A DNA stretch of 42,805 nt from Bacteroidota bacterium (GTDB lineage: Bacteria > Bacteroidota > Bacteroidia > Chitinophagales > Chitinophagaceae): contig JABDEZ010000012.1 of the NCBI GenBank assembly GCA_013286835.1, positions 1 to 42,805 on the forward strand, in the 5' to 3' direction. Shown here in pieces: positions 26,333 through 34,367 of the stretch; positions within the stretch are counted from its first letter, which is position 1; every line of letters starts with the position of its first letter. The position numbers and the translations under genes are program-made. The notes beneath the pieces are model-generated. The model worked only from the letters and a program-made list of their open reading frames with translations, did no database searches and was not told the DNA's origin.

Positions 26333-26528
26333 TTAATGTGCTTTGTTACAAATACGACTGAAAGGCAAGAAAAGTTTAAAAAAGATGTTAAACACGATTG
26401 AAATTAACAATATTACTTCCCATCAAACACATTCTAAATTTAAAATTCACATTTTAAAGCAAATAAAATTATTTTTAGCTCGTAAGTATAACACCATCAA
26501 CACTCAGCTGGCATATAAAATGCTAACT

Positions 26529-28622
26529 ATGAATTACAGAACATTCACCTATTTACTATTCACTGTTTTTTCAACAATCATTTTTAGTGATTGTAAGCAA
26601 AAAAGCACCCCTGTATGTGCGCTGGTCTATAGCGATGGTTCGCCTGAATTCAATAAGACAATAGACATTGCTACTCAGATGCACGATTCAGGGTTTGCAG
26701 TAAAAGCTTTACACTACCTCGATTCAAATTTCATCAATAATCCACCCACAAACCAACTTGATGTATTCCACTACTATTATTTTTGCTTCGACTATTATAA
26801 TAATCATATTGAGTCTAGGAATCCCCAAAAAGCTGAGATATACAGTGATAGTATGTTGTATGTACTTGAAAAAAACAAATTGCAGAATATCTATGTAAAA
26901 CAATATGCCCAGTCTATATTTTCTAAAGGGGACGCTTTATTTAATGCCAGGCGATATACTGAAGCGTATAAATATTTTTATGAGGCCAAAACCATTATTA
27001 AAGATAATATTGATCCTTGTGCCCTTGCCGACTACAGCTACAGACTAGGGATGGTATTATATAAACAAGATAGATTCCTGGAGGCTGCATTCTACTTTGA
27101 AGAATCCTTTAATGAATTTAACGCCTGTGATCTTGATTTTGCCATTTTTTACAGGCGACAAGAGCTATTGGATAACATAGGGCTAAGTTTTTCTAAAGCC
27201 GGCGTTTCAGATAGTGCTATGTTTTACTTCAACTCTGCGCTTAAATACATAAAAGAAAATTATGAAAAATTCCCTGCCAAAACCACAGCATTTAGAGATA
27301 AAGCTAATGCTGTAGTAATAGGTAACATGGCAGTTGTATATGGCAATATGGGTGAGGAAAACAAGGCAATAGATTTATTGCAAAAAAGCATTTCAATAAA
27401 CGAGCGTAAGGGTTTTGACCCTCTGGATGCACAATTGAATCGGCTAAAGCTGGCAAATATTTATTACAAACACCACATAAGCGCTGGTATGCGCAATGAA
27501 CTGGATCTAATAACAAAAACAAATGATAGCCTTCCTGACCAGAATGTATTGCTGAGTTTATACGATATGGAGTGGAAATATTATGACATGACAAAAGATG
27601 TAGCAAATGCTTTCACATACCTTTTAAAATACCACAGGCTCAGAGATTCCATTGATGTGCAAATGAGAACATTGCGGGAAACCGACCTCAATGAACAGGT
27701 AAAAAACATGGATAAACAGTATCAGATATCCACTCTCGAAAAAAACAACGAACTGAAAAAGACATACCTTATTATAGCGTTGCTGGGAGCCGTTATGTCT
27801 GCAATAATCTTCCTGCTTGTATTTAATGACTGGAGAAAAACACAACGAAATGTACGGGCTTTGACTTACTTGCACAATCAGGTAAGTTCACAGAAAGTAG
27901 AGTTAGAGCATTTGCTGAAAAGGCTTGAAGATACTCATAAAGAAAAAGATCGGGTACTGCGGGCAGTAGCACACGATATACGCAACCCCATAGCTGCTAT
28001 ATCATCCCTGTCAGACTTGTTGGTGGCCGAAGATTATAATTATAGCAATGAGCAGATGGAACTGCTCACCTACATAAAAAATTCTTGTACCGATGCACTG
28101 TCTTTAACCAAAGAAATATTGGAAGCCGCTGATCCCTCAAAAGCGGAAGCCCTGGTAAAAGAAGACACTGATATAAAAAGAATGTTTGCAGACTACATTC
28201 AGCTCCTACGCTTTAAAGCAGCAGAAAAGCAACAGAATGTAAATGTCCAGTTACCATATGAACCTACGCACGCTGTTATAAATAAAGATAAAATTTGGCG
28301 CGTTATAAGCAATCTAGTGAATAATGCAATAAAATTCAGTCCGCAAAGCAGTACAATTGATGTAGTTGTTACGAGAAAAAACAATGAGCTACAACTTAGC
28401 ATTCACGATACAGGCATTGGCATACCAGATAGTATAAAGGATAAGGTATTCGATATGTTTACTGAAACTAAACGGCTAGGTACAGAGGGAGAAAAACCAT
28501 TTGGATTAGGCCTTTCTATCTCCAAACAAATTATTGAAGCCCACAATGGCAAAATATGGTTTGAAAGCAGCGCGGACCACGGTACAACCTTTTTTGTAAC
28601 TATACCGGCAGAAGGTGCCTAG
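26529..28622 (+). CDS. TPR sensor histidine kinase, possible lipoprotein (orphan)
   Basis: 697 residues from the ATG at 26529. I prefer this start because the frame continues upstream to 26343 only through low-complexity, non-signal sequence, whereas this Met opens a signal-like stretch (MNYRTFTYLLFTVFSTIIFSDC, here spanning residues 1-22). C22 could be lipid-anchored, although Asp at -1 is unusual. TPR repeats occupy about 50-400, a TM helix lies near 415-435, then a coiled coil. HisKA has H482 in AVAHDIRNPIAA; HATPase_c has NLVNNAIKFSP, HDTGIGIP and FGLGLSISKQII. There is no neighbouring response regulator. Confidence 0.9.
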   Translation: MNYRTFTYLLFTVFSTIIFSDCKQKSTPVCALVYSDGSPEFNKTIDIATQMHDSGFAVKALHYLDSNFINNPPTNQLDVFHYYYFCFDYYNNHIESRNPQKAEIYSDSMLYVLEKNKLQNIYVKQYAQSIFSKGDALFNARRYTEAYKYFYEAKTIIKDNIDPCALADYSYRLGMVLYKQDRFLEAAFYFEESFNEFNACDLDFAIFYRRQELLDNIGLSFSKAGVSDSAMFYFNSALKYIKENYEKFPAKTTAFRDKANAVVIGNMAVVYGNMGEENKAIDLLQKSISINERKGFDPLDAQLNRLKLANIYYKHHISAGMRNELDLITKTNDSLPDQNVLLSLYDMEWKYYDMTKDVANAFTYLLKYHRLRDSIDVQMRTLRETDLNEQVKNMDKQYQISTLEKNNELKKTYLIIALLGAVMSAIIFLLVFNDWRKTQRNVRALTYLHNQVSSQKVELEHLLKRLEDTHKEKDRVLRAVAHDIRNPIAAISSLSDLLVAEDYNYSNEQMELLTYIKNSCTDALSLTKEILEAADPSKAEALVKEDTDIKRMFADYIQLLRFKAAEKQQNVNVQLPYEPTHAVINKDKIWRVISNLVNNAIKFSPQSSTIDVVVTRKNNELQLSIHDTGIGIPDSIKDKVFDMFTETKRLGTEGEKPFGLGLSISKQIIEAHNGKIWFESSADHGTTFFVTIPAEGA

Positions 28623-28681
28623 TCTATTGTAAGTTAATAAGGGCGTAATATAGTCAACACAAATATCGAAGCCCGCTTCGC

Positions 28682-28689
28682 TATCTTTG
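28682..28689 (+). promoter_or_regulatory. -7 box of the 28705 gene
   Basis: TATCTTTG fully matches TAnnTTTG and overlaps the in-frame TTG at 28687, so that TTG cannot be the translation start if this box is used. The ATG follows 15 bases later. Confidence 0.55.
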
Positions 28690-28704
28690 CATATATCTTT
28701 CAAT

Positions 28705-29709
28705 ATGCAGAAGAGGTTTTGTTTATTACTCACCCTGTTCATACTTACATTTAGCAATACAATAAGTGCCTGGGGCATTTACGGGCACAAACATATAACC
28801 CGTGCAGCCATTTTTGCTTTACCTGCAGATATGCATGTGTTCTTTTATAACCACGCAGATTTTCTTATAGAAGAATCTGCTGTGCCAGACGTACGCAAAT
28901 ATACTATGGGCGATAAAACAGAATTCCCCAGGCACTATATAAACCTGGAGGCATACGCATATTCTACTCCACAAGCTATGCCGCAAACTATGCAAGACGC
29001 TACTGCCAAATATGCTGCAGACAGCCTGCAGAAGAATGGTATGTTGCCTTGGTATATACAAGTGATGATGACCCGACTGACAAAAGCTTTCAAAAATAAA
29101 AACATAAGCGAAATACTATTGCTTGCCGGGGATCTGAGCCATTACATAGCCGATGCACATATGCCTTTGCATACCTCTATAAACCACAATGGGCAATACA
29201 CCAACCAGCAAGGCATACATGCTTTCTGGGAGTCGCAACTACCCGAAATGTTTGGCAACAAATACAACTACCATACAGATAGTGCACAATATATACCCGA
29301 TATAACCGCAGCCACATGGGCTATAATAGCCCATACTTATAGCCTTGCATATACTATGCTGCAAGCCGATCGGGAATTAAAAAAGGTGACACCATTGAAA
29401 GAAATATACGAGTTGGATACAGCGGGCAATATAGTACACACCCAATATGGCGACCCAATACATACTAAAGCATATGCCACAAAATACAACCAAATGCTGC
29501 ACGGCATGGTGGAACAGCAACTACGCCTGGCCATACAAGCTACTGCCAACTTTTGGTACACAGCTTGGGTAAACGCAGGTAAGCCCGAATTGGGGTCGAT
29601 TACAGACAAACAAACCACCGAACGTAACAAAAGCTACTACCAACAAGATATAAAGGAGTGGAGAAACGGGCATGTCAGTGGCTTAGAACTGAATAAAGAA
29701 TATAAATAA
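28705..29709 (+). CDS. Zn-dependent phospholipase C / S1-P1 nuclease-like secreted enzyme
   Basis: 334 residues from the ATG at 28705. The signal peptide ends NTISA and the mature protein starts WGIYGHKHITRAAIFALP. In this fold the free N-terminal Trp and the first His bind zinc, so cleavage exactly before W23 is expected. Further likely ligands sit in LAGDLSHYIADAHMPLHTS and in the later HAFWESQLPEMF segment. Relatives hydrolyse phosphodiesters of lipids or single-stranded nucleic acid; the substrate cannot be decided here. It is probably monocistronic, with its own -7 box. Confidence 0.85.
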   Translation: MQKRFCLLLTLFILTFSNTISAWGIYGHKHITRAAIFALPADMHVFFYNHADFLIEESAVPDVRKYTMGDKTEFPRHYINLEAYAYSTPQAMPQTMQDATAKYAADSLQKNGMLPWYIQVMMTRLTKAFKNKNISEILLLAGDLSHYIADAHMPLHTSINHNGQYTNQQGIHAFWESQLPEMFGNKYNYHTDSAQYIPDITAATWAIIAHTYSLAYTMLQADRELKKVTPLKEIYELDTAGNIVHTQYGDPIHTKAYATKYNQMLHGMVEQQLRLAIQATANFWYTAWVNAGKPELGSITDKQTTERNKSYYQQDIKEWRNGHVSGLELNKEYK

Positions 29710-29797
29710 CGGACAAGAAGCACTAATTCAACACCTTTTACTGCTTAGTACGCTCAAGCCTTCTAAGTAAACCTTAGGGCACCTTTCATTATTAGCT

Positions 29798-29805
29798 TAC
29801 CTTTG
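29798..29805 (+). promoter_or_regulatory. -7 box of the CvfB-like gene
   Basis: TACCTTTG fully matches TAnnTTTG, 17 bases before the ATG at 29823. The leader would be about 10-12 bases. Confidence 0.5.
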
Positions 29806-29822
29806 CACGCTTAATATGCAAT

Positions 29823-30659
29823 ATGGTACAGGTTGGCAATTACAATAAGTTAAAAGTGGTAAAGGAAGTAGATTTTGGTTTTTACCTCGATGGCGACGGT
29901 ACTGAAATATTACTGCCTAAACGTTTTGTTCCTGCCGGCCTGAAGGTAGATGATGAGCTGGAAGTATTTATTTATCACGACAACGATGGCCGATTGACAG
30001 CAACCACCCAAAAACCTCTGGGCGTAGTCGGCGATATAGTAATGATGAAAGTGCGCACTGTTACACATCAGGGTGCTTTCCTGGATTGGGGTTTGATGAA
30101 AGATATATTCGTCCCAATCTCTCAGCAAGAAGTGCGCATGAAGGAAGGGCAAAGCCACCTGGTAATGATATATATAGATGAGCAAACTGGCAGGGCTGCA
30201 GCTACCGCGAAGTTCAGCAAGCACATCAGTAACCATGACCTTACAATAAAAGTGAACGATCCCGTTGATCTGCTGGTGTACCAGAAAACCGACCTGGGTT
30301 ATAAAGTCATTATCAACAATAAGCACATGGGGCTGCTGCACTTTAACGAGGTTTTTCAAGACCTGGAAGAAGGGCAGCAACTAAAAGGGTTTATTAAAAC
30401 AATACGCCCCGATAACAAGATAGATGTTGTGCCCGGCCAGCGTGGATTTAAAAAGGTGGAAGACTCAGAAAGTAAAATATTACGATTGCTCAAAGAGAAC
30501 AACAATTACCTGCCATACAATGACAAGTCCGACCCCGAAGCCATTTACAGCTTCTTTGAAATGAGTAAAAAAACATTTAAAATGACATTGGGCACGCTAT
30601 ACAAACAACAAAAAATAAACATCACACAAACAGGTTTTACACTCAACGAGGAGGACTAA
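29823..30659 (+). CDS. S1-domain RNA-binding protein, CvfB-like
   Basis: A 278-residue cytosolic protein. It has three S1-type beta-barrels: residues 1-62 with DFGFYLDGDGTEILLPKRF, 65-135 with HQGAFLDWGLMKDIFVP, and 148-215 with the KVIINNKHMGLLHFNEVF motif. A winged-helix at about 220-278 (SDPEAIYSFFEMSKKTFKMT) follows. This architecture is that of CvfB-family proteins, which bind RNA and influence virulence-factor expression in Firmicutes; the role in Bacteroidota is unknown. A strong terminator follows. Confidence 0.92.
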   Translation: MVQVGNYNKLKVVKEVDFGFYLDGDGTEILLPKRFVPAGLKVDDELEVFIYHDNDGRLTATTQKPLGVVGDIVMMKVRTVTHQGAFLDWGLMKDIFVPISQQEVRMKEGQSHLVMIYIDEQTGRAAATAKFSKHISNHDLTIKVNDPVDLLVYQKTDLGYKVIINNKHMGLLHFNEVFQDLEEGQQLKGFIKTIRPDNKIDVVPGQRGFKKVEDSESKILRLLKENNNYLPYNDKSDPEAIYSFFEMSKKTFKMTLGTLYKQQKINITQTGFTLNEED

Positions 30660-30717
30660 AGTAATTCACCTCTCCTTTTTTTGAAAAGTAAAAGCCAATA
30701 TTATCATCAATAAAATT

Positions 30718-30749
30718 AAAATCCATGATTTCGAATCGCGGATTTTTTT
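30718..30749 (+). terminator. Terminator after the CvfB-like gene
   Basis: AAAATCC at 30718-30724 pairs with 30740-30746, inner GATT/AATC pairs extend the stem around a 3-base TCG loop, and a run of seven T follows. Confidence 0.85.
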
Positions 30750-30986
30750 ATTTAATAATACCTTTAAACATGCATGAAACAAATAAAATAATCGTCTAAA
30801 ATAAATTAAACTTCAGTTGAGGAAGTTAATTTATTCTGTTTTATATTTACTATATTTCCATACAATATATATAATGATTCTAAATTATAAACTTTTTTAG
30901 CTTATTGTTTTTCAATTGAAAACATAGGTTTCCGCACCATACTATGCTATATAAAAATTGACTGCTTAAATCTTGTCACACGCTTC
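30750..30986. other. AT-rich spacer before the LytS-type kinase
   Basis: No ORF with a plausible start, no RNA gene and no direct-repeat operator like those at 33909 and 36750 was seen. It probably holds the promoter of the kinase gene, but no clear -7 box was found. Confidence 0.5.
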
Positions 30987-32960
30987 ATGCATCGCATAAC
31001 TACGAAACTGATTTTTACATTAAGTATTATAACACTGTCTATTCCAATAGACAACACTTTATACGCTCAAAAAAATGCGCAGCACTATTTTGATTCTGTT
31101 ACCTATGCCTTACCCAAAATAGCAAGTCCAGAACAGAAAGTCACTGCCCTGGATACTCTCGGCTTATACTATAAGGATACCAAACCAGATACAGCTTTAT
31201 TTTTTGCAAGACAAGGCTTGCAACTGGCAGTTAGCTCTAAATACATTTACGGAGAAGCAAAAATGAGGAGCCTGCTTTCGCTTATATACAGTCGGTTTAG
31301 CGAATATGAAAATGCAAATGTGCAAGCAAGGCATGCACTTCAACTATTTACTAAAATAAACTCTACGCCCGGCATTGCTGCGGCGTATAATCAACTTGGT
31401 GTCAATAGCGCCAAATTGGGCCGCTACGACTCAGCAACTATATATTTATTGAAGTCTGAAAAAATATACGAGGATGCCAAAGACAGTAGCTCTCTGGGAT
31501 TAGTATATATGAATTTGGGCGTTATTTCTGAAGAAGACGGACGCCAGGATGCATCACTGGATGAGGCTTTGCAATATTTCACAAAAGCTCTTTCTTATTC
31601 TAAAAATGATTTGGAGAGGAAACTGGACCTATTCAATAATATAGGCATTATTTATGGTAAAAAAGGGGAGTTAAAAAAGGCGCTGAGTTTTTTTAAAAAT
31701 GTATTAGACGGAACAAATACAGATGCAACATTTTTGCCGGTACGACTCAATGCACTTACCGACTGCGTTATGGCATACGATCATTTAGGCGATCATGAAA
31801 ATGCGATAAAATGTACTGATGAAGGATTATTCCTGGCCCGTAAATATAATTTACCTGCAGATGAAGCATTGTGTCTTATGGATAAGGGCGCAATTATAAG
31901 TAGTAAAAACATGACAGCCGGAACTGCTCTCATTCATCAAGGTTTAGCTCTTGCTAAAAAGATAGGCAACAAACGGTTACAGCTTCAGGGCTATGACAAT
32001 CTGATGGGTGTTTATGAAGATAAGAAAGACTATAAAAATGCATATTTGATATTGCAGGAGAGAAATGATTTTGCAACACAGGTATTCAATATCGAAAAAG
32101 CAAAAAAAATTGCCCAGGTTCGGGAGTTATATGAAACAGAAAAAAAGGACAATGAAATACTGCTTCTTAATAAAGATAGATCGTTACAAGCATTGCAACT
32201 AAAAAATGAAAAGACTAATAGGAACTACCTTTTTGCAGGCATACTTCTTCTTGCGTCATTTTCAACGGTAACTGTTTATAACCGCAACCGCCGCCGCAAG
32301 CTTATCTTCCAGAAACAAATATCAGAAACAGAAATGACTGCACTACGTGCACAAATGAACCCCCATTTTCTCTTTAACTCTCTTAACTCTATCCACAGTT
32401 ACATACAAGACAATAACAATACAGTAGCCTCTGCTTACCTGCTCGATTTTTCAAAACTAACACGCATCATCCTCGAAAATTCAGTACACCAGTCCATATC
32501 TCTTAATGAAGAAATACAAGCCCTTGAGCTCTATTTTTCACTTGAGGCTCGGCGCATGGATAAAAAGCTGGATTATGAAATAAATGTATCGCCTGAGATA
32601 GACACTGAAAACACACTTATCCCGCCACTTATTCTGCAACCTTTTATTGAAAATGCTATTCTGCACGGATTACAACACAAAGAAGACGGTGGTAAGATAA
32701 AGCTCTCTATTACCTTGCAAAACAATATGCTGCATTGTACAATTGAAGATAATGGGATAGGTCGCGAAAAAGCAAGCCAGCTTAGCGGAAAATTCGCATC
32801 TAAGAAAGAATCTCTGGGTATGAAACTCACTAATCAGAGAATAAACATCATTAATAAACAAAAAAAATCAGCAGCATACGTTACCATAACAGACCTTACA
32901 GACAATGGGGAAACAGGGGTTCGTGTAGTACTAACCTTACCACTTGAAACAAGGTTTTAA
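30987..32960 (+). CDS. LytS-type TPR sensor histidine kinase
   Basis: A 657-residue membrane kinase, partner of the regulator 132 bases downstream. The signal peptide ends NTLYAQ, so the TPR array (about 40-385, e.g. ALQYFTKALSYS, ALSFFKNVLDG) faces the periplasm. A TM helix sits at about 412-430, followed by a basic cytosolic stretch NRNRRRK. The His_kinase domain has phospho-acceptor H460 in MNPHFLFNSLNSIHSYIQ and the ATP site ILQPFIENAILHGL, with IEDNGIGREKA. This belongs to the LytS/YehU class, which always signals to LytTR regulators. The stimulus is unknown; TPR arrays suggest a protein or peptide ligand (inference). Confidence 0.94.
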   Translation: MHRITTKLIFTLSIITLSIPIDNTLYAQKNAQHYFDSVTYALPKIASPEQKVTALDTLGLYYKDTKPDTALFFARQGLQLAVSSKYIYGEAKMRSLLSLIYSRFSEYENANVQARHALQLFTKINSTPGIAAAYNQLGVNSAKLGRYDSATIYLLKSEKIYEDAKDSSSLGLVYMNLGVISEEDGRQDASLDEALQYFTKALSYSKNDLERKLDLFNNIGIIYGKKGELKKALSFFKNVLDGTNTDATFLPVRLNALTDCVMAYDHLGDHENAIKCTDEGLFLARKYNLPADEALCLMDKGAIISSKNMTAGTALIHQGLALAKKIGNKRLQLQGYDNLMGVYEDKKDYKNAYLILQERNDFATQVFNIEKAKKIAQVRELYETEKKDNEILLLNKDRSLQALQLKNEKTNRNYLFAGILLLASFSTVTVYNRNRRRKLIFQKQISETEMTALRAQMNPHFLFNSLNSIHSYIQDNNNTVASAYLLDFSKLTRIILENSVHQSISLNEEIQALELYFSLEARRMDKKLDYEINVSPEIDTENTLIPPLILQPFIENAILHGLQHKEDGGKIKLSITLQNNMLHCTIEDNGIGREKASQLSGKFASKKESLGMKLTNQRINIINKQKKSAAYVTITDLTDNGETGVRVVLTLPLETRF

Positions 32961-33092
32961 CAAAAGACCGAGAGCTTTTTCAACGGCAGATCATTTTAAA
33001 AAGATATAGCAAATTTCCTGGGAGATAAGCCTCCGGCAGCATGAAATTTGCGACAAGTTTTATATTTTCGCATTACCAGCTACCACCACTAA

Positions 33093-33842
33093 ATGATAAA
33101 TGCCATTATAATAGACGATGAAGCACATTGCCGTAAAAACCTTAGGAATCTACTACTTAATGCCAGCCATAAAATAAATGTACAAACAGAATGCAGTTCT
33201 GTTGTAGAAGCCAAAGAGGCTATTATCAATTACAATCCTGACCTTATTTTTCTTGATGTGGAGATGCCCGGAAGCAATGGCTTCGATCTCTTGAACGAGG
33301 TGGAAGAAATCAACTTTGAGATTATTTTTACATCTGCATACGACAAATATGCAATTCAGGCTATAAGATCAAGTGCGCTTGATTTCCTGCTTAAACCTAT
33401 TACTAAAGAAGATCTTGAAGATGCGCTTATGCGCTTTAAATCAAAGAAGAATATTACGCAAACACAACGTCAGGTAGAGGTATTATTGCAAAACTACGGC
33501 CAGCCCCAGGATCTGAAACGCATTGTAGTACCTACAAATACAGGACTTGAATTTATTCCTGTCAACAGCATTATACACTTACAGGCCAGTAGCAATTACA
33601 CTACATTCTACCTTACAGAAGATAAAAAACTTACAATAGCTAAAACGCTAAAAGACATGGAAGAGCTGCTCCCTGAGCGGCCATTTTATCGGGTACACCA
33701 GTCACATATCATCAATACCAATTACATAAAACAGTTTCTTAAAAGTGATGGTGGAGTGCTTATTATGGATGACAAGTCTATTATCCCTATCTCCAGGCAA
33801 CGCAAAGATGAGCTTTTAGCTATACTGAAAGCAAGACATTAA
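33093..33842 (+). CDS. LytTR-family response regulator
   Basis: A 249-residue cytosolic DNA-binding regulator. The receiver domain has acidic pocket D8/D9, phospho-acceptor D55 in IFLDVEMPG, and K101 in FLLKPI. The C-terminal LytTR domain (about 145-249) has HLQASSNYTTFYL and the closing YRVHQSHIINTNYIKQF segment with ISRQRKDEL. LytTR proteins bind two direct repeats of about 9 bp spaced about 21 bp apart (family knowledge). Exactly such pairs lie just downstream at 33909-33942 and at 36750-36783. A -7-like TATTTTCG at 33063-33070 could give the gene its own transcript beside read-through from the kinase. Confidence 0.95.
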   Translation: MINAIIIDDEAHCRKNLRNLLLNASHKINVQTECSSVVEAKEAIINYNPDLIFLDVEMPGSNGFDLLNEVEEINFEIIFTSAYDKYAIQAIRSSALDFLLKPITKEDLEDALMRFKSKKNITQTQRQVEVLLQNYGQPQDLKRIVVPTNTGLEFIPVNSIIHLQASSNYTTFYLTEDKKLTIAKTLKDMEELLPERPFYRVHQSHIINTNYIKQFLKSDGGVLIMDDKSIIPISRQRKDELLAILKARH

Positions 33843-33859
33843 AGCTTAATTATTTAATT

Positions 33860-33905
33860 ATACAGAATACAAGTACTCCAAGGTGCCTGTATTCTGTATT
33901 TTTTT
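33860..33905 (+). terminator. Terminator after the LytTR regulator
   Basis: A perfect 12-bp stem (ATACAGAATACA at 33860-33871 with 33888-33899), extended inward by G-C, G-U and A-U pairs, is followed by seven T. Confidence 0.9.
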
Positions 33906-33908
33906 GTC

Positions 33909-33942
33909 ACACACTAAGTGAAACCTGCCAAATACTAATTCA
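33909..33942 (+). promoter_or_regulatory. Direct-repeat operator, 21-bp period (putative LytTR site 1)
   Basis: ACACACTAAGTGA at 33909-33921 and AAATACTAATTCA at 33930-33942 are imperfect direct repeats (9 of 13 identical), with CTAA cores at 33914 and 33935, exactly 21 bp apart. The second CTAA core lies 38 bp before the TTTG of a -7 box. The site is upstream of the small ORF and the T9SS surface protein. Confidence 0.6.
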
Positions 33943-33968
33943 GGTACCGAATGTTTATACCTGCCCTT

Positions 33969-33976
33969 TAATTTTG
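33969..33976 (+). promoter_or_regulatory. -7 box downstream of operator 1
   Basis: TAATTTTG fully matches TAnnTTTG. There is no TTG -33 element at the usual distance; the second repeat ends near that position, which suits activator-dependent transcription. Confidence 0.5.
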
Positions 33977-34034
33977 GTGTCTGAAATGATTGCGTGGCTG
34001 GCATAGTGATCATAACAACCGAAATAGTGGCTGT

Positions 34035-34085
34035 ATGAAAAAGTTAATATGCATTATCCTTTGCCTTTTTTGCAAAAATGCCTGA
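34035..34085 (+). CDS. Possible 16-codon leader peptide
   Basis: ATG at 34035 opens a 16-residue signal-like peptide MKKLICIILCLFCKNA and stops at TGA. It lies inside the predicted leader of the surface-protein transcript. It could be a leader peptide, a decayed lipoprotein start or chance. Confidence 0.2.
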   Translation: MKKLICIILCLFCKNA

Positions 34086-34136
34086 TTCTAATCAAGCCAA
34101 TTAATCGTCAAATCAGGTTTCTATAACAGTATAGAT

Positions 34137-34316
34137 ATGTCAAAGCTTTTGAAACAGCTGTTGCGTACTGCAATTTCATCTGCAGCAACTGTTATCGCTC
34201 GGGCATTGTTTGTTTTAGCTCGTCATAAGTGCCCGCTACAGCTAAGGAATCAACTATATCTGCAAGGCGATCAAATTGCTACAAACGATAGGAATAATAC
34301 AAATACGCAACGCTAA
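34137..34316 (+). CDS. Small basic protein, 59 codons, in the surface-protein operon leader
   Basis: An ORF of 59 codons with start MSKLLKQLLRTAISSAATV and a hydrophilic Asn/Gln/Thr-rich tail ending NTNTQR. The N-terminal half is an amphipathic or weakly hydrophobic basic helix with alternating Arg. No family is recognised. It lies 51 bases upstream of the T9SS protein gene and downstream of operator 1, so it would be the first gene of that transcript. It may be a real small membrane-associated protein; an untranslated leader is the alternative, because imperfect inverted repeats (CCTGATT at 34081 with 34111-34117) lie beside it. Confidence 0.4.
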   Translation: MSKLLKQLLRTAISSAATVIARALFVLARHKCPLQLRNQLYLQGDQIATNDRNNTNTQR

Positions 34317-34367
34317 AATAAAACAATTTTAACCACTACTAAAAAAACACCAATTCCATCTCTCAAC

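Noticed and set aside
26343-26528. N-terminal extension of the TPR kinase by 62 codons
   Set aside because: It starts with TTG, encodes Asn/Ile/Lys-rich sequence with no domain, and would bury the signal-like segment.
28687-28704. TTG start for the phospholipase/nuclease-like protein
   Set aside because: The TTG is part of the -7 box TATCTTTG, and the ATG at 28705 opens a proper signal peptide.
30724-30746. TTCGAATC sequence recalling a tRNA T-loop
   Set aside because: It is the inner part of a rho-independent terminator; no acceptor, D or anticodon arms are present.
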